Origin: Clostridiales bacterium UBA1779
GTDB taxonomy: Bacteria; Bacillota; Clostridia; Oscillospirales; CAG-272
Direction of reading: 5' to 3'
Length of the DNA: 19,176 nucleotides
Assembly (NCBI GenBank): GCA_002314565.1
Contig: DCGL01000012.1
Span: 1-19,176 of the forward strand
Shown: positions 1 to 7,752 of the stretch, one piece after another
How positions within the stretch are numbered: the first letter of the stretch is position 1
Layout: the number at the start of each line of letters is the position of its first letter
The notes under the pieces: generated by a model
The model's input: only the letters and a program-made list of their open reading frames with translations
Told to the model about the DNA's origin: nothing
The model's database searches: none
Program-made: the position numbers and the translations under genes

Positions 1-8
1 ATGGGTGA

Positions 9-59
9 CCTCCTACTCGATTACAATATAATAATATGATATTTTATACATTATTTCAA
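9..59 (-). promoter_or_regulatory. Promoter and Shine-Dalgarno of a minus-strand gene starting at the left edge
   Basis: Read on the minus strand, TTGAAA (59-54) and TATTAT (36-31) are separated by 17 bases, and a full AGGAGG ribosome binding site lies at 14-9. The last two bases before the edge read AT, so if the next base outside is G, an ATG would sit six bases after the AGGAGG. I infer that a further minus-strand gene, following the SGNH hydrolase, begins at the window boundary. The coding region itself is not visible. Confidence 0.45.
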
Positions 60-76
60 TGGCAAATGATGCTTTA

Positions 77-95
77 TGTGCTAATTTTTAGCACA
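77..95. repeat. Perfect 8-bp inverted repeat at the end of the SGNH gene
   Basis: TGTGCTAA (77-84) and TTAGCACA (88-95) form a perfect 8-bp stem with a 3-base loop, overlapping the stop codon of the minus-strand hydrolase. No T-run follows on either strand, so it is not a standard intrinsic terminator. It could be an mRNA 3'-end stabilising hairpin, or a protein site for the gene that seems to begin at the left edge. Confidence 0.4.
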
Positions 96-1194
96 AAGTG
101 ATTGAAAGATTAAAAGCGTTTGCCGTTAAAAAGTGCTTAAGTTCGGGAAGCATCGCCTCTGCCCATTTTCCGTGCCCTTCGGCATTCGGATGAGAGCCGT
201 ATGCGGACTTTCCTTCCGAATAATCGGGACCCTCGCCGAGGACGGGGACGTTGTCGAAGACCGGGACTTTCTTTGAAAGTTCGTTTTTTATGAAGCCGTT
301 GACTTCGTTCCATATAATTGCGAGTTCAGGTTTGTAATTGTAAGGAGGGACAGTCTGAACGAGTACGGGAATTTTCGCTTCCGTCAGAATCAATACGATT
401 TCCGCAAGGTTCGTGCAGATTTCAGAGGAGCTGCGCCCGCGCAGGATGTCGTTTACACCGTAGCAGACGACTGCCGCATCATTTTGAATGGCAAGTTCTG
501 CCCATATTCCGCGGGAGGCCATATCCTGTGCGCGTCCGTACCCGAGACCGAGGTCCCAGACGGCGATATCGCCGTCAAGCATTTTCTGAAGCCTTGCCGC
601 ATAGTGTGTATAACTGTCTCTGGGGGTGCAGCAGCCCTGGGTTATTGAGTCACCGAGAAAAGCAAGGCGCAGCTTTGTGCTTCTGTCGCAGCCGACCATG
701 CAGGGAACGGGAAGATTTGCATCCTTCTGCCATTCACCGTTATAGCGGAAAACGGGAAGAACGGATTCCGTATGGCAGGGAAGCTGTCTGCCGCTGAAGA
801 AAATATCGAGATAAAGGTAAGAGTCTTCGGGAATGTCAAGAGAGACCGGATCAGATGAAAAGAGTTCTCCTTTTTCGACGGTTTTACCCGGTTTTCCGTC
901 AAAAAGCACTTCGGTTTCAAAGTCTGCCGGGGCTTCGGGATTGGCCGAGTTTGATACTCCTGCCCTCAGCGAAACAAGTTCCCAGCTGTCCAGTTCAAGA
1001 TTGCGGTACGAGCGGATCCCGTCCGCGAAAGTTCCCTGAACGGTGTTGGAAAACAAAAACGAATAGTTATAACGTCCTGCCGCTTCCACGCGGTAATATA
1101 CTCTTCCGCGCATAACACCGTCATTTCCCTCGAACCAGTTCTGTGTGCCCGAGCCCCCTGTCGTGTTCGATCTGTATGTATCAAAATACTTCAT
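88..1194 (-). CDS. SGNH/GDSL-family hydrolase (esterase/deacetylase type)
   Basis: A 368-residue protein. Its N-terminal half is beta-rich and domain-like (about residues 1-165), and its C-terminal half is an SGNH hydrolase fold. The nucleophile block GDSITQG is at about 181-187, GVND (oxyanion Asn) at about 246-249, and SHPNAEGH with the catalytic His at about 335. The usual DxxH acid is missing: the position three before the His is Tyr, so catalysis may use a dyad or another acid. No signal peptide is seen, so it is probably cytoplasmic. The layout resembles two-domain carbohydrate esterases that deacetylate sugars, but the substrate is inferred only. The start is ATG 1194: it has AGAGG seven bases upstream, while the ATG at 1230 lies inside the -10 box of the promoter and cannot be used. 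Confidence 0.85.
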   Translation of the reverse strand: MKYFDTYRSNTTGGSGTQNWFEGNDGVMRGRVYYRVEAAGRYNYSFLFSNTVQGTFADGIRSYRNLELDSWELVSLRAGVSNSANPEAPADFETEVLFDGKPGKTVEKGELFSSDPVSLDIPEDSYLYLDIFFSGRQLPCHTESVLPVFRYNGEWQKDANLPVPCMVGCDRSTKLRLAFLGDSITQGCCTPRDSYTHYAARLQKMLDGDIAVWDLGLGYGRAQDMASRGIWAELAIQNDAAVVCYGVNDILRGRSSSEICTNLAEIVLILTEAKIPVLVQTVPPYNYKPELAIIWNEVNGFIKNELSKKVPVFDNVPVLGEGPDYSEGKSAYGSHPNAEGHGKWAEAMLPELKHFLTANAFNLSITLC

Positions 1195-1228
1195 TTTTTC
1201 GCCTCTTCTGTCGGAATTTCGTTCGTTC

Positions 1229-1257
1229 ATTATAGCTTAATTGTGACAGATTGTCAA
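1229..1257 (-). promoter_or_regulatory. Consensus sigma-A promoter of the SGNH hydrolase gene
   Basis: On the minus strand TTGACA (1257-1252) and TATAAT (1234-1229) are separated by exactly 17 bases, so both boxes match consensus perfectly. Transcription would start near 1222, leaving a leader of about 28 bases. The -35 box is part of a small palindrome, TGACA-GAT-TGTCA (1244-1256), which could be an operator half-site pair. Confidence 0.8.
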
Positions 1258-1273
1258 TATATGCGCAAAACAA

Positions 1274-1313
1274 GATGACAAAAGAACCGTCCCCTGTCAT
1301 CCGAACCGTCCCC
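1274..1313. repeat. REP-like intergenic element with two GAACCGTCCCC copies
   Basis: GAACCGTCCCC occurs at 1284-1294 and again at 1303-1313. The first copy is framed by GATGACA (1274-1280) and TGTCATC (1295-1301), a perfect 7-bp inverted repeat that would form a hairpin with GAACCGTCCCC in its loop. From memory, GGGGACGGTTC-type palindromic repeats scattered in intergenic regions of many bacteria are associated with REP-associated tyrosine transposases. No transposase is in this window, so this is at most a non-autonomous copy. Confidence 0.5.
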
Positions 1314-1379
1314 CGGCACGCATATCAGTAACATAAAGCAATATAATGCTATACTGTTGTTAATAACTGCCGAAAAAAC

Positions 1380-1408
1380 TTGAAATCGGTATAAAATAAT
1401 GCTATAAT
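1380..1408 (+). promoter_or_regulatory. Sigma-A promoter of the MFS-AraC operon
   Basis: TTGAAA (1380-1385), 17 bases, then TATAAT (1403-1408), preceded by TGC to give an extended -10 element. The start of transcription would be near 1415. The 11-mer ATAATGCTATA around the -10 box (1396-1406) also occurs at 1343-1353, 53 bp upstream. This could be a second promoter or a regulator half-site. Confidence 0.75.
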
Positions 1409-1447
1409 ATCGAAAGATGATTTAAAAACGGCAAGAGGTGCGATATT

Positions 1448-1525
1448 TTGATTGGTGAAAGCGAATTTATCTGCGGCGCAGCAGCACTGCAGAATAACAG
1501 AGAAGGACGGGCGTGCCGCAGATGA
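1448..1525 (+). CDS. Possible 25-codon leader ORF upstream of the MFS gene
   Basis: A TTG at 1448 has a good AAGAGGTG ribosome binding site at 1433-1440. It opens 25 codons ending in a TGA at 1523-1525 that overlaps the ATG at 1522 of the MFS reading frame as ATGA. The predicted peptide starts MIGESEFICG, and I know of no match for it. It may be a leader peptide coupling translation to the transporter, or the ribosome binding site and weak start may be accidental. Confidence is low because the start is TTG and the ORF is short. Confidence 0.3.
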   Translation: MIGESEFICGAAALQNNREGRACRR

Positions 1526-2757
1526 AACGTCAGGACAGGCTTTTATGGATGTGCTGGCTGGTATATACCGTGTCTTACGTCGGAAGAACGGGATATTCTG
1601 CCAATATAACCGCAATTATCGACCGGTACGGAATTGTGAATGCAACAGCCGGACTTGTCGGAACCTTTTTCTTCTTTGCTTATGCCTGTGGCCAGCTGAT
1701 TCACGGCACTTTCTGCAGGTACTATCCCAAACGTCATTTTATTGCCGCCGCGCTTCTTATCAGTGCAGCTGTAAACGCAGTTATTTTCACAGAGCCGGAG
1801 TTTGGAATTTACAAATATCTCTGGCTGCTCAACGGCATAAGTCTTTCGGTTCTGTGGCCGTCCCTCGTATTTACTCTGAGTCTGGAAGGAAATTCCGGAG
1901 ACGTTAACCGCGTCACGTTTCTTATGTCAACCCCGACAATTGCCGGAACTCTTGTGTCATACTGCCTCAGCGCTTTGCTCAATCAGCTTGACATTTACCG
2001 CTGGTTTTTCCTGATTTCGGCAATTCTGTCAGCCGCAACGGCACTTCTGTGGTTCTTTTCGTTTCCCTTCAACAACGGTGCCAAGGATTACAAACCAATA
2101 CGCCGGAGTCCCGAAACCGAAAAGAAGAAAAAGAAAGAAACAATTTCCGCCGCACTCGTTATGTTTCTTGTCGTGCTGGGAATTTCAACTGCCGGAAACA
2201 GTCTGATAAAAGACGGCCTTACCACATGGATTCCGAAAATTCTGAAGGACCAGTATTCAACCTCAGACAGCCTTTCGATTATACTTACAATCGTTCTGCC
2301 GATATGCGGTCTGCTCGGAACAATGCTGCTTCTGTGGCTTTCAAAGCTTATTAAAAACAATATGCTGCTCTGCGGAACAATGGCGGCGTCAATGGCCGCC
2401 CTGCTCGGTGTAATTGTGCTGCTCACGCTTCCGGGAACTGACGTGAAATCGTTTATTCCGCTGCTGGCCTGTGCCGGTATTATTTACTGCCTGACTGCCG
2501 TTATCAATACTCTTGCCACGGCAAAGCTTCCGCTTGAGTTAAGCGGCGCTCTGGATTCGGGGCTTATATGCGGAGTTATGAATTTCTGCTCATACGGCGG
2601 CAGCACGGTCAGCACCTATTCTCTCGGTAAAATATCCGACGCCGGCGGATGGAATGCGGTTTTCATATTCCTTTTCAGTGCAATCGGCGGCATAGCACTT
2701 TTGATTTTCGCAGCATTCTTTATTCAGAAGATAAAAAAGACAGGAGGATGTGACTGA
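1513..2757 (+). CDS. MFS transporter, organophosphate:phosphate antiporter (GlpT/UhpC-like) type
   Basis: A 414-residue inner-membrane carrier with about 12 hydrophobic segments and a basic cytoplasmic loop near residue 190-210 (a run of Lys/Glu). The first helix contains Y-V-G-R-T-G-Y at residues 22-28. This aligns well with the substrate-binding Arg region of GlpT (Y-L-V-R-K-N-F), which is the main reason for placing it in the OPA family. The likely substrate is a phosphorylated or otherwise anionic organic solute, but this is inference. The start is chosen as GTG 1513, five bases after AGAAGGA (1501-1507). ATG 1522 is an alternative if the upstream short ORF is translated. It is followed 27 bases later by an AraC-type regulator that probably controls it. 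Confidence 0.85.
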   Translation: MPQMKRQDRLLWMCWLVYTVSYVGRTGYSANITAIIDRYGIVNATAGLVGTFFFFAYACGQLIHGTFCRYYPKRHFIAAALLISAAVNAVIFTEPEFGIYKYLWLLNGISLSVLWPSLVFTLSLEGNSGDVNRVTFLMSTPTIAGTLVSYCLSALLNQLDIYRWFFLISAILSAATALLWFFSFPFNNGAKDYKPIRRSPETEKKKKKETISAALVMFLVVLGISTAGNSLIKDGLTTWIPKILKDQYSTSDSLSIILTIVLPICGLLGTMLLLWLSKLIKNNMLLCGTMAASMAALLGVIVLLTLPGTDVKSFIPLLACAGIIYCLTAVINTLATAKLPLELSGALDSGLICGVMNFCSYGGSTVSTYSLGKISDAGGWNAVFIFLFSAIGGIALLIFAAFFIQKIKKTGGCD

Positions 2758-2784
2758 TACGCGGGTATCGGCACGGAATAGGCA

Positions 2785-3531
2785 ATGAATCAGATTACGG
2801 CTTTGTATTACAGACATAACGTCAACGTTCAGCCGCGGCATATAAGAAAAGATACGCTCGGATACTATGACCTCACCGTCGTGAAGAAGGGGGTGCTTTA
2901 TTACGTCTGCAACGATGGCATCGTCTCGCTCAAACCCGGGGATATCATTCTTATGCGTCCCGGTGAAATCCGTCAGCGTCTGGACTCCACGACGTATTCC
3001 GACTATGCCAGCTTTAATTTTTACACCGATATGGATCTTTCATCTCTGCCCGGAATTATTAAGGAATCGCTTAATGCCGAGGTGGATACCCTTCTGATTG
3101 CCTGCGACCAGATTTACGACAGAATGTCGGAAAATTATCTTGAGGAAACAGCATATATTGTCGGGGCACTCCTGTTCTATCTTCGCGAAAACATCGCCAA
3201 TCTGCAGATGAAACCCCTTGCTCTCAAGATAAAGAATTACATTCAGAAGAATTATGCCGAAAAAATAACTCTTCAGAGCATCTCGGAAAAGTTTCATTTT
3301 TCCGCTTCGTATTGCAACAGTATTTTCAAGAAGGAGAACAACAAGCCCATAGTTGACTATCTGATTGAAGAACGTTTGCGCAAGGCAAAGGAGCTGCTTG
3401 TTCACACGAATCTGCCTCTGCCTCAGATTGCGGCCAAGGTCGGATACGAGGATTACAATTATTTTTCTCGGCTTTTCAAGAAAAATACGTGTTATACTCC
3501 TATGCAATACAGAAAACTGTATGCAAAATAA
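2785..3531 (+). CDS. AraC-family transcriptional regulator
   Basis: A 248-residue regulator. The N-terminal cupin-like sensor (about residues 25-85) includes the beta-strand and turn pattern SLKPGDIILMRPGE. The C-terminal part (about 146-246) has two helix-turn-helix units: the first about 162-183, the second about 211-234 with the AraC signature IAAKVGYEDYNYFSRLFKK and then TPMQYR. It presumably binds a small ligand and activates the adjoining MFS gene or the convergent hydrolase operon. An in-frame TAG just upstream (2779-2781) fixes the start no earlier than ATG 2785. Its ribosome binding site is weak, suggesting coupling to the MFS gene 27 bases before it. Transcription ends at the hairpin at 3542. 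Confidence 0.92.
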   Translation: MNQITALYYRHNVNVQPRHIRKDTLGYYDLTVVKKGVLYYVCNDGIVSLKPGDIILMRPGEIRQRLDSTTYSDYASFNFYTDMDLSSLPGIIKESLNAEVDTLLIACDQIYDRMSENYLEETAYIVGALLFYLRENIANLQMKPLALKIKNYIQKNYAEKITLQSISEKFHFSASYCNSIFKKENNKPIVDYLIEERLRKAKELLVHTNLPLPQIAAKVGYEDYNYFSRLFKKNTCYTPMQYRKLYAK

Positions 3532-3541
3532 AAAAGGAATC

Positions 3542-3587
3542 GGGGAACGTGAGCAGCATGAGCTCAGTCCCCCCTTTTTTTATTTGT
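3542..3587. terminator. Bidirectional intrinsic terminator between convergent genes
   Basis: GGGGA and TGAGC (3542-3554) pair with GCTCA and TCCCC (3562-3572) around a small loop, with a 1-3 base internal bulge. On the plus strand a run of T follows (3575-3581). On the minus strand the same stem is followed by ATTCCTTTTTTATTTT. It lies between the AraC stop at 3531 and the minus-strand stop at 3580, so it can end transcription from both sides. Confidence 0.8.
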
Positions 3588-5802
3588 CAAGCCATATAGG
3601 ATTTCCGATTCCGATGCGGTATGAGTGCGTAACGTCAACCACTTCGGCGCGGTAGAAGCGGCGCTTTTTCAGCTTCAGTGCGAGCTGCTGCGGGTATTTC
3701 CCGTTGAAGCGCGAGGCGTAGCAGAGGCCTTCGTCAGAATAGACGCGCAGTTCGTAAGCCGTGTTTTCCTTAAAGGCAGCGGCAAAAAAGTCGCCGATCC
3801 GCAGCCTGAGCACCTGACCCTCACAGTATTCGATTTCGGAGCCCATCGGGTTTCCGTCGATTTCCATCTGCATTCCGAAGGCGCCGACGGCAAAGTCGGC
3901 CGATTTCATCTTGTTGAAGAAGGTAAGGCCGCGTCTTTCCTTTGTATAAAACGACGACACCGCGCTGTTCGTTACCGCTCCGTGGGAATCGGAGCCCGCA
4001 GAGGTGTACATATGCTTGCCTGCGGCAAGAATTTTCACCCACAGGTCGTAGTTGCGCGCCGACGCCGCCGAGGAGTATCCTGCGTAGAGGGTTTCAATGA
4101 AGGAGTGCTCCCCGAAGCATTCATAGTAATCGAGAGGGTCGTCTGATGCCATCATCGTTTTCGGATGAGGATGAACTACGATGCCGCCTATGGATTCAAC
4201 GTAACGGCAGAGCTCCTGAAATCTTTCAACGGTAAATCTCGGATATTTGAAGGAGCCCGTCAGCTCGTCGCCGTGAAATTCGAACTCCGGAAAGTTCGCA
4301 AGTACCATGGCGAGCCCGTATTTGTGCGGAAAGAGCATATTGTAGTGGATTTCGGACTGATTGTGGCGGCAGGCCTTCAGGTCGGTAATTCGTGTGCCGG
4401 GTTCGGTGCCGATAATCATCCTCTCATCGTCCCAGGCGGGAAGGAAGAAGCCTCTCATCTGCCTGTGGTCAACGAGTGCGACGAAATCAAGCTGCTCGCG
4501 GTCCATATCCGCAACGTACTGTTCAATCGGGGTCTTTCCGTCACTGGTTCCGCCGCTGTTAGAGTGAACATGCAGATCGCCGTAGTAGCATTTGCAGCCC
4601 TCGTACATTTTATCAAGCACGGAAAAATCCGCGTCGGATGATATTTCGTGCGGGTCAAGGACCTCTCCGTCAGGTTCGGTCAGTGTCTGTCCGATAAAGT
4701 CCGGGGCGTCCGTGACGGGCTTCGGCGCTTTTTCGCAGAAAGCTGCAAAACCTTCAAAGCTGCAGTTCTCGATTATTATATTGTCCCCGTCACCGAAAAC
4801 GCAGACGGCAGAGCCCGTATTGTTTCTCGTATCAAAAAAACGGCAGCGACTTATCTTTGCCGAACAGTTTCCGTTTGAAAGCGAGGGGGTAACGAAGGGC
4901 TGATTCTCTTTGGCTGCGTCAACGAAGACGCAGTCCTCAATATTGAGGCAGACCCCGTTCGTTTCGGCGCGGCAGCAGGATGACAGGCCGTTTTCGCCGT
5001 GAAGATTGCCGAAATAGCAGCCCCTAAACGAATAGGTGCTGATTTCGTTCATCTCGGAGGCGTTGTTAAAGCCGCGCGAATAAGATGTCAGACCGAAAAG
5101 CTGACCGGTTCCCGAGAAGCAGATACCTTCAAACACAGCAGAATGAACGTTGGCACGGCAGAAATTCGCACCGTAATCGAAGTCGTCGAAATCGCACAGA
5201 CGGATATTTTCCATCTTGAGGTTAATATCGTTGGCTTTGGCAGTGTTCAGAAGATAAAGCGTGTGTCCGCTGTACCCACGGTGCACTATATTGCGGAAAA
5301 CGACCTGCATCGTTTCGCCTTCTTTTCGTCCGTCGGCATATCTTGCGTCAAGGTTTGAAAAGCCGTCAAAAACGATAAGCTCGGCAGCCGTGTCCGCCGC
5401 AGTGATTACCCCGCGCCAGTAACTGCCCTTCAGCTCGCTGACTCCGCTTTTCCATTCCGGATTCATGGAAGGAGCATCACAGCCCTCGGCTGTCGGTACG
5501 TTCGGACTTATCCCGGCTGTCTGTCCGAGGAAATATGCGGATTTTGTCAGCGTCAGCTTGTCAATGACAAAAGTTCCTTCATCAAACAGAATGACGGGAG
5601 CTTTGAATTCATCGTATTCAAGCCCCGGAAGAACGCATCCGGGTATTTCGGAGGCGGCGGCATAAGCGTCAAGTACCGACTCAAACGCGTTCACTCCGGC
5701 ACTCAGTTCATATTCAACGCCCTTATATTTAAGAGTGCTTTTAAGCGCTCCTTCTTCATCTTTCGCAACAACGGCATAATAGCCGTAAGGCAAAACAGAC
5801 AT
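3580..5802 (-). CDS. Beta-helix plus PHP/CehA-type metallohydrolase
   Basis: A 740-residue protein. Residues about 75-355 show repeated short strands with aligned Asn, Cys and hydrophobic positions (for example IEDCVF, ISRCRFF, IENCSF), typical of a right-handed parallel beta-helix as in carbohydrate-binding or lyase folds. A PHP-type metal site follows: DLHVHS at about 409-414, DHR at about 445-447, HPHP at about 544-547 and SDSHG at about 604-608, all expected metal ligands of CehA/McbA-like hydrolases. The C-terminus is beta-rich. No signal peptide is seen. It is the last gene of a minus-strand operon. ATG 5802 is chosen because AAAGGA lies eight bases upstream; the TTG 13 codons earlier has no ribosome binding site. 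The substrate (phosphoester or sugar-linked ester) is unknown. Confidence 0.8.
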   Translation of the reverse strand: MSVLPYGYYAVVAKDEEGALKSTLKYKGVEYELSAGVNAFESVLDAYAAASEIPGCVLPGLEYDEFKAPVILFDEGTFVIDKLTLTKSAYFLGQTAGISPNVPTAEGCDAPSMNPEWKSGVSELKGSYWRGVITAADTAAELIVFDGFSNLDARYADGRKEGETMQVVFRNIVHRGYSGHTLYLLNTAKANDINLKMENIRLCDFDDFDYGANFCRANVHSAVFEGICFSGTGQLFGLTSYSRGFNNASEMNEISTYSFRGCYFGNLHGENGLSSCCRAETNGVCLNIEDCVFVDAAKENQPFVTPSLSNGNCSAKISRCRFFDTRNNTGSAVCVFGDGDNIIIENCSFEGFAAFCEKAPKPVTDAPDFIGQTLTEPDGEVLDPHEISSDADFSVLDKMYEGCKCYYGDLHVHSNSGGTSDGKTPIEQYVADMDREQLDFVALVDHRQMRGFFLPAWDDERMIIGTEPGTRITDLKACRHNQSEIHYNMLFPHKYGLAMVLANFPEFEFHGDELTGSFKYPRFTVERFQELCRYVESIGGIVVHPHPKTMMASDDPLDYYECFGEHSFIETLYAGYSSAASARNYDLWVKILAAGKHMYTSAGSDSHGAVTNSAVSSFYTKERRGLTFFNKMKSADFAVGAFGMQMEIDGNPMGSEIEYCEGQVLRLRIGDFFAAAFKENTAYELRVYSDEGLCYASRFNGKYPQQLALKLKKRRFYRAEVVDVTHSYRIGIGNPIWLDK

Positions 5803-5882
5803 CGTCTTTATCCTTTCAACGTTGGTATGGGGACGCTTCAAAAAGATTTATGACAGTCCCTTCGGGTTTTCAGATTAATAAA

Positions 5883-6659
5883 TCAAACCTCAACAAATCC
5901 GCAGACGGGACGATGGTCGGAAATATAGAGTCCGTTCACGGGTTCATCTGGCACTATGAAGGCCTCGTCCTGATTTGCGGGAAGGTCCGTGAAAATATAG
6001 TCGATTTTCGACATATTTTCGGGCGCGATTTTTCCGAAACCGTGGAAGGTTCCGCCGAGCTTTGCGGTTACGTCAATGACGGGAAGTCCGAAGGGGGCGG
6101 GATCGGTGAAGGCATAGATTTCGGGGGTGTCCGGTCTTGCGTTCATATCTCCGGTGATGATGAAGGGATATCCTTTTTCGGCAACGTACTGCATACATTC
6201 AATGGCACCGAGCAGTCTTGCAGTGCTGCCCTTGTGGTCGAGATGGGTGTTCAGGAAAACGAAGGGATTTCCCTCGGCGGGCTTGAGCACGGCGGCTGTG
6301 AGAACGCGGGGGCACTTGCTCTGGTCGCGTCCGAAGGTGGAGCCCGGAACCGACGGTGTAGCGCTGAGCCATTTGGTTTCAACCGAAATCAGCACGAATT
6401 TGTCCCTCTTTATTGCAATCACCGTTGACTCCCCGTGATAATCGGCATTTCTTCCGCAGCCTTCGACGAGATATCCGAGTGCCGGCAGCTCGTCGTTCAG
6501 AAACTTGCGCATATTATCGTTGATTTCCTGGAACCCGATAAGGTCGGGGTCGTAGGTCTTGATCGTATCGAGAATTCTTCCTTTTCTGTTCTGAAAATGG
6601 TTGATGCCGTCGCAGTCGGCCTCGACTCTCAGGTTAAATGTAAAAACTTTGACTTTCAT
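5883..6659 (-). CDS. Endonuclease/exonuclease/phosphatase-family hydrolase
   Basis: A 258-residue protein covering one complete EEP domain. All expected catalytic and metal positions are present: Asn9 (TFNLR), Glu45 (FQEI), His139 (NTHLDH), Asp171 and Asn173 (GDMNA), Asp220 (KIDYIF), and Asp248-His249 (SDHRPV). The family hydrolyses phosphodiester or phosphomonoester bonds in nucleic acids, inositol phosphates or sphingomyelin. Context next to a PHP-type hydrolase and SGNH enzymes favours small-molecule phosphoester breakdown, but this is inference. No signal peptide, so it is probably cytoplasmic. The start ATG 6659 has AGAAGG nine bases upstream. The gap to the following PHP gene is 80 bases. 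Confidence 0.88.
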   Translation of the reverse strand: MKVKVFTFNLRVEADCDGINHFQNRKGRILDTIKTYDPDLIGFQEINDNMRKFLNDELPALGYLVEGCGRNADYHGESTVIAIKRDKFVLISVETKWLSATPSVPGSTFGRDQSKCPRVLTAAVLKPAEGNPFVFLNTHLDHKGSTARLLGAIECMQYVAEKGYPFIITGDMNARPDTPEIYAFTDPAPFGLPVIDVTAKLGGTFHGFGKIAPENMSKIDYIFTDLPANQDEAFIVPDEPVNGLYISDHRPVCGFVEV

Positions 6660-6726
6660 AAAACAATACCTTCTTTAAATAAAATATTCTTTATATTTCA
6701 GCGCCGCAGCGCAGGAGTCCGACAGT

Positions 6727-7752
6727 TTATAACAGGTGATTTTCGTCAATTCCGTAGACGGTTTTTATGACTTTTTCAAGCTCCGCGGAGCTTGCCGCCG
6801 TCATAATGGCGTTTCTCGCATCGGTTGCCCCCCGCATTCCCTTGACGTAATGCGAAAAGGTGTACTTTACCTCGGCAACTCCGCGTTTTTCACCCTTATC
6901 TGCTACGCTCAGCCGCAGCTGTTCGATTGCCTTTCCGACAATTTCTTCGGAAGATGGCTGCGGGACGGATTTTCCGTCGAGAGCCGCTGCAATCTGGGCG
7001 AACAGCCAGGGATTTCCGATTGCCCCGCGGGCAATCGCAATTCCGTCGCATCCGCTTTCGCGTATCATTTTCATTGCGTCTTCAGGGGACGTTACGTCAC
7101 CGTTTCCGAAAACCGGTATGCCGACCGAAGCCTTGACTTTTCCGATTATGTCCGGAATGATTCCCGGGGTATAAAACATTTCGCGTGTCCGAGCGTGAAC
7201 GCATACGGCTTTTGCCCCGCCGCTTTCGGCGGCTCTTGCGCATTCGGGAGCGTTTATGCTTTCCGAATCCCAGCCTGCGCGTATTTTTACCGTGACGGGA
7301 AGAACTGAAGAACGGCTGACCGCGCTGACGATGTCGTATATTTTGTCTGGATTCTTCATAAGAGCCGAACCTTCCCCGTTTCCGACTACTTTCTTTACGG
7401 GGCAGCCCATATTGATGTCAACCGCAGCGGCTTTGAATCCGCTGAAAGCCCGGTATGTGCCTGTTGAAATGAGTCTTGCGGCTTCTGCCATAAATTCGGG
7501 CTCCGACCCGAAAATCTGGACGGCTACGGGGATGGATTCAGAATCGGATATAACGCAGAGCTCCGCGGTTTTGGCAGGAGCCGACGCGTGGGAGGCCTGC
7601 TCGTAAACAAGGGCCTTGGCTGACACCATTTCCGTAACTGCGTACTCCGCCCCGCATTCGGCGCAGACACGGCGCATACTGCGGTCGGTAACCCCGGCCA
7701 TCGGCGCAAGCATCAGTCCGTGCGGAAGAGTGAATTTTCCGATTGAAATCAT
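6727..7752 (-). CDS. dusB: tRNA-dihydrouridine synthase, DusB type
   Basis: A 341-residue flavoenzyme that reduces uridine to dihydrouridine in the tRNA D-loop using FMN and NAD(P)H. Motifs in order: APMAGVTD (16-23), EMVSAKAL (41-48), DINMGCPVKK (112-121) with the catalytic Cys at 117, KIRAGW (156-161), HARTR (186-190), GNGDV (216-220), and ARGAIGNPW (241-249), followed by a helical C-terminal domain. Length is normal for the family. There is a small insertion near residue 96-108 (TGTYRAFSGFKA) before the DIN motif. The ATG overlaps the stop of the upstream SGNH gene as ATGA, so translation is coupled. A tRNA-modification gene inside a hydrolase operon is unusual; DusB is assigned by motif, not by search. 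Confidence 0.92.
   Translation of the reverse strand: MISIGKFTLPHGLMLAPMAGVTDRSMRRVCAECGAEYAVTEMVSAKALVYEQASHASAPAKTAELCVISDSESIPVAVQIFGSEPEFMAEAARLISTGTYRAFSGFKAAAVDINMGCPVKKVVGNGEGSALMKNPDKIYDIVSAVSRSSVLPVTVKIRAGWDSESINAPECARAAESGGAKAVCVHARTREMFYTPGIIPDIIGKVKASVGIPVFGNGDVTSPEDAMKMIRESGCDGIAIARGAIGNPWLFAQIAAALDGKSVPQPSSEEIVGKAIEQLRLSVADKGEKRGVAEVKYTFSHYVKGMRGATDARNAIMTAASSAELEKVIKTVYGIDENHLL

Noticed and set aside
77..95. Terminator for the SGNH gene
   Set aside because: A good stem is present but no T-run follows on the minus strand, so it is listed only as an inverted repeat.
1195..1230. Upstream ATG 1230 as the start of the SGNH gene
   Set aside because: It overlaps the -10 box TATAAT and has no ribosome binding site, so the shorter frame from 1194 is used.
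3625..4146. Long plus-strand open frames across the PHP-type gene
   Set aside because: They are antisense shadows of a gene with clear metal-binding motifs. The high-GC third positions leave long open frames on the other strand.
5803..5841. Upstream TTG start of the PHP-type gene
   Set aside because: No ribosome binding site, while ATG 5802 has AAAGGA at the right distance.
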